NCBI GenBank assembly: GCA_041739085.1
Contig: JBGSON010000004.1
Span: forward strand, 3,317-67,316
DNA length: 64,000 nucleotides
Origin: JBGSON01 sp041739085
GTDB taxonomy: Bacteria > Patescibacteriota > Gracilibacteria > CAIRYL01
Direction of reading: 5' to 3'
Shown: piece after piece, positions 60,004 to 64,000 of the stretch
How positions within the stretch are numbered: the first letter of the stretch is position 1
Layout of the letters: the number at the start of each line of letters is the position of its first letter
Translations under genes and position numbers: made by a program
Notes under the pieces: model-generated
What the model saw: the letters and a program-made list of their open reading frames with translations, nothing else
Databases searched by the model: none
Told to the model about the DNA's origin: nothing

Positions 60004-61083
60004 TTATTCGGGGAATTTCATTTCCCTGAGTTTCTCCACCGCTTTCGCGTTCGCGGAAGGAAAATCGTAGTCATTGAGATTTTTCGGGCTCACCCAGCCG
60101 AGTCTCGCATGATCGAGGCATTTCGGTTTTCCGGAAAGGATCTGGCACCGGAAAAACCGGAGGCGCCAGAAGAATTCGCCATCTTCCCACATTTCCTCAA
60201 AAAAATGCGGCCTCACGGAGATCTCGATCCCGAGCTCTTCCCGGATTTCCCGTTTCAGGGTCCCCCTCCAGTCCTCCCCCCTTTCCCGCTTTCCCCCGGG
60301 AAATTCCCAGAATCCTCCTTTGGATTCTTTTCTTTTTGCAATGAGATATTTTCTGTTGCAATGGATGCACGCGGCGGCGACTTCGATGACCGGTTTTCTT
60401 TTTACATTTGCGGGGATGGTGATGTCTTTTTTTCCGAGAGAACCTTCCCACTGCTCTTTCGTCCCGCTCTTCAGAAAATGACAGACAGAACGGAGAGGAC
60501 AGATTTCGCATTGCACTTTTTTGCTCCGGCAAATCATTGCTCCGAGATCCATGAGCGCATAATTCAGGTCCCGGGATTTTTTCGTGTTCCCAAATATGCT
60601 TTCCGTTCTTTTTTTCACCTGATTTTTCGGACAGCCGATGACTCTCTGCATAATGCGTGAAACGTTCGTGTCCACTGCCGGGAATGGCTTATTCCAGGAA
60701 AAACTCATGATAGCGGCGGCGGTATATTCGCCGATTCCGGGAAGAGAACGGAGCGATTCCGCATCACTCGGGAATTCCCCGTCGAATTTCTTTACGATGA
60801 GGTTTGCGGTCTTCAGCATGTTTCTTCCCCTCGAATAGTAGCCGAGACCCCGGAAATGCGGGAGAAATTCTTTCCATGTCGTTTTTGCAAGCGCATGGAT
60901 ATCGGGGAATCGTTTCAGGAACTTCCCATAATATTCCATCACCCGGCTCACCTGGGTTTGCTGGAGCATGACTTCCGAGATCCAGACCGGATACGGATCA
61001 GTGGTCTTCCTCCAGGGAAGATCGCGTTTTTCTCGGGAAAACCATGAGAGAAGCTGTTTCTGTATTTCCGGGTTTTGGTTCAT
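60004..61083 (-). CDS. mutY: A/G-specific adenine glycosylase with intact Nudix domain
   Basis: Removes A mispaired with 8-oxoG. 359 aa. N-terminal HhH-GPD domain: EVMLQQTQVSRV (~36-47, catalytic Glu), LPGIGEYTAAAIMSF (~114-128), VDTNVSRI with catalytic Asp (~136), and a 4Fe-4S cluster C-x6-C-x2-C-x5-C (CRSKKVQCEICPLRSVC, ~191-207). The C-terminal domain carries a complete Nudix box G-x5-E-x7-RE-I-x-EE-x-G-I (~270-292), which is usually degenerate in MutY, so this could be a MutY-MutT fusion that also cleans 8-oxo-dGTP. Converges with rpe. Confidence 0.93.
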   Translation of the reverse strand: MNQNPEIQKQLLSWFSREKRDLPWRKTTDPYPVWISEVMLQQTQVSRVMEYYGKFLKRFPDIHALAKTTWKEFLPHFRGLGYYSRGRNMLKTANLIVKKFDGEFPSDAESLRSLPGIGEYTAAAIMSFSWNKPFPAVDTNVSRIMQRVIGCPKNQVKKRTESIFGNTKKSRDLNYALMDLGAMICRSKKVQCEICPLRSVCHFLKSGTKEQWEGSLGKKDITIPANVKRKPVIEVAAACIHCNRKYLIAKRKESKGGFWEFPGGKRERGEDWRGTLKREIREELGIEISVRPHFFEEMWEDGEFFWRLRFFRCQILSGKPKCLDHARLGWVSPKNLNDYDFPSANAKAVEKLREMKFPE

Positions 61084-61232
61084 GTGGAAAGATAGGACCA
61101 GCCCCCATTGTCTCTGAATTTTGTGTCAGTTTCCAGTTGGAAACGGAGGAGTGAAAGTTCAAGAATAAAACCGCAACATATGATAACTCTGATGCAGCAG
61201 AGTTATTAATCGACAGGCTGAGAGCGGTGCGA

Positions 61233-61493
61233 TTAGGCTAACTTATTCAGAACAGCGAGAACTCGCGGTTTGTTCTGTTCCAGCCAATTACGATAAATGG
61301 CGGCCAATTCTGGATTCACATGGTCCAGCCAATCTGGCTCCAGTTTGCCTTCATGAACGAATTGGTAACAAAGATCGTCCGATCCGGACCACAATGCAGG
61401 GGATGTTCCTTCAGCCGCTGCAAGCCCTTGATTCAAGACATTCAGGAGCGGTTGAGGTTCTCTAGCATCCTGAAACATTTCTATAAGTGCCAT
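61233..61493 (-). CDS. small hypothetical protein
   Basis: 86 aa, acidic to neutral, with a helical composition and several Trp residues (ALWSGSDDL, DWLDHV, YRNWLEQ). It has a plausible start, but I know no family. Codon choice (more CTG and fewer of the ATC/CTC/CGG codons typical of neighbours) and lower G+C look different from flanking genes, so it may be a recent arrival. Roughly isolated: 149 nt from mutY and 63 nt from the next gene. Confidence 0.5.
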   Translation of the reverse strand: MALIEMFQDAREPQPLLNVLNQGLAAAEGTSPALWSGSDDLCYQFVHEGKLEPDWLDHVNPELAAIYRNWLEQNKPRVLAVLNKLA

Positions 61494-61556
61494 ATTGAAG
61501 TTGGTTTAAAAGTGGTTCATAATAATATTATTTTATCAGGAGAAGTCAATCACTTT

Positions 61557-62510
61557 TTATCGATCCGGGGATTCTAATTCCAGTCGCGTGCCGAGGAATG
61601 GATCCTCCCCATCGCACGCATCAAGGAGGATGATGTCTGTGAGCTGAAAAAGGATCCTGTTCCTTATATGGGATTCCGCCTCCTCCCGGGTGGAGAAAAT
61701 AGCTCCAGATTTTGCTGAAAATCCGTCATGAGCCACCCCCGCGAAGCGGAGGATTTCATTGAGAAATAATGATCTCAGGGAAAGGAGGACCGTCCGGACC
61801 TCATCAAAAGGTATGGATTCCCTCAGGAGGTCATTACGCGATTCTTTTAAGACGCGAGCAATCCTTTGTACTGATGCTTCTATCCCGCTCCGCTCTCCCA
61901 TCCATTTTTTTTCTTGTGTCGCCCGGAATTCCCGATTTTTTTTCCATACGGGATCGATGACCGAAGCTTTTAATTGCGACTCCTGCTCTAGGATTCTTTT
62001 CCTGGTCTGTGTTCTTAATACAAGGGAATCCCATTCTTTTCCTGCTTCGCTCCTGAGAATGGAGAAGAGATCCTCAGGATTCTCCAGCGCATCGATGACA
62101 GTATCGATCGTCCTCTGATCCTGCGGATCGATAAAAGGCCGGACGCCGGCCTTGAGCCCTGCGCGAAAATGAGCCTGAAAGCCTTCCCGGGTCTTTCCGG
62201 ATTCATGGAACATAAGGAGCGCAAGACGGTTGATTTCTCCAGCGATCCTCCGTACCTCAGGAGCGCATTCTTCTTCAAGAGACCTGCAGAGGAACTCATG
62301 GAGTTCTTCTTTTTGCGAAGAACGGCCTCGCTGAGATTTTTCAGTATGCGATCTGAATGTAATCCCGAGCTCTGATTTCAATTGCTCGATCCTCGCCATC
62401 AGCTTCGTATCTTCTCCTTCCGGAGTCCAGCGGATCTTTCGGGTCGCTCCATTCCGGAGCGCTTCATTATCGAGAGCTCCTTCAGTGCCGGCAGATTTCT
62501 TCTCCACCAT
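61557..62510 (-). CDS. hypothetical helical protein
   Basis: 317 aa, hydrophilic, predicted all-helical, rich in Arg/Glu, no signal peptide or membrane helix and no domain I recognise. Composition is similar to that of the hypothetical genes at 30275 and 31640 (long acidic/basic helices). Possible coiled-coil regions ~30-80 and ~160-230. Confidence 0.65.
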   Translation of the reverse strand: MVEKKSAGTEGALDNEALRNGATRKIRWTPEGEDTKLMARIEQLKSELGITFRSHTEKSQRGRSSQKEELHEFLCRSLEEECAPEVRRIAGEINRLALLMFHESGKTREGFQAHFRAGLKAGVRPFIDPQDQRTIDTVIDALENPEDLFSILRSEAGKEWDSLVLRTQTRKRILEQESQLKASVIDPVWKKNREFRATQEKKWMGERSGIEASVQRIARVLKESRNDLLRESIPFDEVRTVLLSLRSLFLNEILRFAGVAHDGFSAKSGAIFSTREEAESHIRNRILFQLTDIILLDACDGEDPFLGTRLELESPDR

Positions 62511-62566
62511 GTTTAAAAAATGAGGGATAATTATTAAGCGTTCTTACCATGACTCGTCAAGGAAAA

Positions 62567-64000
62567 TCAGAGCGCGTTATCCATGACCGCGCCGGTATTT
62601 GCGCTCTGAACATGCTGCTGATATCTCCCAAGCCAGCCTCTTTTCACTTTTGGCTGAAATGGCTTCATGTTCATCATACGCTTCGATATTTCCGCTTTTG
62701 CGATCCGGAGATGGAGTATGCGCTTCTCTGTGTCGATATCGATGATGTCTCCGTTCTTCACGATGGCGATGGGACCGCCGGAAGCCGCTTCCGGAGAAAT
62801 ATGGCCGATACAGAGCCCTCTTGTTCCTCCGGAAAATCTCCCGTCTGTGATGAGCGCTGCCCTGATCCCCCGCCCCTTGATCGCGGAAGTCGGAGAGAGC
62901 ATCTCCTGCATTCCCGGGCCTCCTTTTGGTCCTTCATACCGGATGACGACCACATCCCCATCCGCAATTTTTCCTTTCAGGATCGCGGAGAGAGCTTCTT
63001 CCTGGGAATCAAAGACAACCGCTTTTCCCGAGAACCGCATCATGTTCTCTTCAATGCCCGCAATTTTTACCACAGCCCCGTCCGGTGCGAGATTTCCCGT
63101 GAGGATGGCAAGACCGCCGGTTTTCGAGAAGACATTTTTTCCGGTTCGGATTACGTCTCCGTCAGCCGGAGATGCTCCTTTTAAATAATCGCGGAAAGTC
63201 CCGGAGCACATTTTTGCGCTGAGGTGGAGAGGGGCTCTTCCGTCTTTTCTTACCGCATTGAGAATTGCCGGGATCCCTCCGACGCGGTGGACATCCTCAA
63301 TATGTATATCCGGCCTGGAAGGAGATACCTTGCAGACATTAGGAGTGAGGGCAGAGAGTTCGTTTATCCGAGCTTGGATATAATCGATCCCTGCTTCCCT
63401 CGCGAGAGCAAGAGTATGGAGAACGGTGTTCGTGGATCCCCCCATGGCGAGATCGAGGATGAACGCGTTGTCGATCGAATCGCGGGTGATGATATCGGAC
63501 GGACGAACGTTTTTCTTCAGGAGGTCCACAATGACATCGGCCGCTTTTTCGATGAGCGCTGCTCTTTCAGGATGGATCTCCCAGAGGAATTTTTTCTCAT
63601 CGATCCATCTCGCCGCAGGGATGGTCCCGTTTCCGGGAAGCGCGAGACCGATCGCTTCCGCGAGACAGTTCATGGAATTTGCGGTAAACATGCCCGAACA
63701 GCTTCCGCATGTTCTGCATGATTCGGAGGCGATGAGAGCGAGTTCTTCTTCGGAGATTTTTCCCGCCGCGTGTTTCCCCACTCCTTCGAATACCGTGACG
63801 AGATCAGACTTGTTTTTGCCCGCGAGCATCGGCCCTCCACTCACATAAAGAGCAGGGATATCGATCCTTGCCATGGCGTTCAGCATTCCGGGAACGATCT
63901 TGTCGCAATTCCCGATCCCGATCCATGCGTCGCATGGATGAGCGCCGACGATAGTCTCGATCTGATCCGCGATGAGTTCGCGGGAGGGAAGGGAATATTT
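62567..64000 (-). CDS. ilvD: dihydroxy-acid dehydratase, N-terminus beyond window
   Basis: Branched-chain amino acid synthesis: dehydrates 2,3-dihydroxy acids to 2-oxo acids. Partial: the frame runs off the window end; about 477 residues are visible of a normal ~555. Fe-S cluster Cys residues are in GNCDKIVPGM and SCRTCGSCSGMFTANSMNC. Also visible are GGSTNTVLHTLA, the substrate loop KDGRAPLHLSAKMCSGTF (split) and the end with DGRFSGGTRGLCIGHISPEAASGGPIA (split). Metal Lys/Asp sites upstream cannot be checked. Other ilv genes may follow outside the window. Confidence 0.95.
   Translation of the reverse strand, partial: KYSLPSRELIADQIETIVGAHPCDAWIGIGNCDKIVPGMLNAMARIDIPALYVSGGPMLAGKNKSDLVTVFEGVGKHAAGKISEEELALIASESCRTCGSCSGMFTANSMNCLAEAIGLALPGNGTIPAARWIDEKKFLWEIHPERAALIEKAADVIVDLLKKNVRPSDIITRDSIDNAFILDLAMGGSTNTVLHTLALAREAGIDYIQARINELSALTPNVCKVSPSRPDIHIEDVHRVGGIPAILNAVRKDGRAPLHLSAKMCSGTFRDYLKGASPADGDVIRTGKNVFSKTGGLAILTGNLAPDGAVVKIAGIEENMMRFSGKAVVFDSQEEALSAILKGKIADGDVVVIRYEGPKGGPGMQEMLSPTSAIKGRGIRAALITDGRFSGGTRGLCIGHISPEAASGGPIAIVKNGDIIDIDTEKRILHLRIAKAEISKRMMNMKPFQPKVKRGWLGRYQQHVQSANTGAVMDNAL

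Overview
Organism. The window looks like chromosome from a Candidate Phyla Radiation (Patescibacteria) bacterium. Peregrinibacteria is my best guess, because base composition is near 50% GC, UGA is a normal stop (it ends pyrC and the thrS leader peptide), and biosynthesis is richer than in most of the radiation (pyrC, proC, purF, ilvD, fbp). Supporting traits are many stand-alone PilT-type ATPases, S-layer-homology (SLH) surface proteins, a T4SS-type pilin, an archaeal-type NMN adenylyltransferase, and many small hypothetical membrane proteins. Lineage is inferred; no rRNA lies in the window.

Layout. 0-10 kb: pyrC, a PduO-type cobalamin adenosyltransferase, proC, then four PilT-family ATPases on the minus strand interrupted by prmC and nadM, ending beside a lytic transglycosylase. 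10-20 kb: ylxR and rpsA, an SLH protein with a CuA cupredoxin domain, a RelA/SpoT homologue with a broken hydrolase motif, recO-ftsX-nucleotidyltransferase, and thrS. Upstream of thrS is a threonine-rich leader peptide with a complete 1:2 / 2:3 / 3:4 attenuator. 20-27 kb: membrane proteins, tRNA-Arg(CCU), a minus-strand cell-envelope cluster (HAD phosphatase, lspA, membrane protein, murA, MBL-like protein). 27-37 kb: leuS, two hypothetical genes with strong promoters, secF, two paralogous membrane-anchored TraB/TIKI-like proteins and tsaD. 37-44 kb: a truncated REP-associated transposase with its palindrome, a conserved hypothetical, tryptophanase, purF, two membrane proteins and a 5'-truncated IS30 transposase. 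44-54 kb: ABC exporter, TPR protein, a fifth PilT-like ATPase, T4SS-type pilin, sufE, a FEN-type exonuclease, a TsaE-HD fusion and a large M23 peptidase with Ig-like and SLH domains. 54-64 kb: fbp and gap, a large SLH protein with a degenerate metzincin-like tail, rpiB and rpe, a mutY-mutT fusion, two hypotheticals and the 3' part of ilvD.

How it fits together. Central carbon genes (fbp, gap, rpiB, rpe) sit near surface-protein genes. Pilus motors, pilin, lytic transglycosylase and SLH proteins point to a pilus-bearing, S-layer-coated cell. The most notable regulatory find is the thrS attenuator. A second notable feature is a set of dispersed intergenic arrays of degenerate 7-, 8- and 9-nt tandem units, resembling the STRR repeats of cyanobacteria, plus several palindromic elements.
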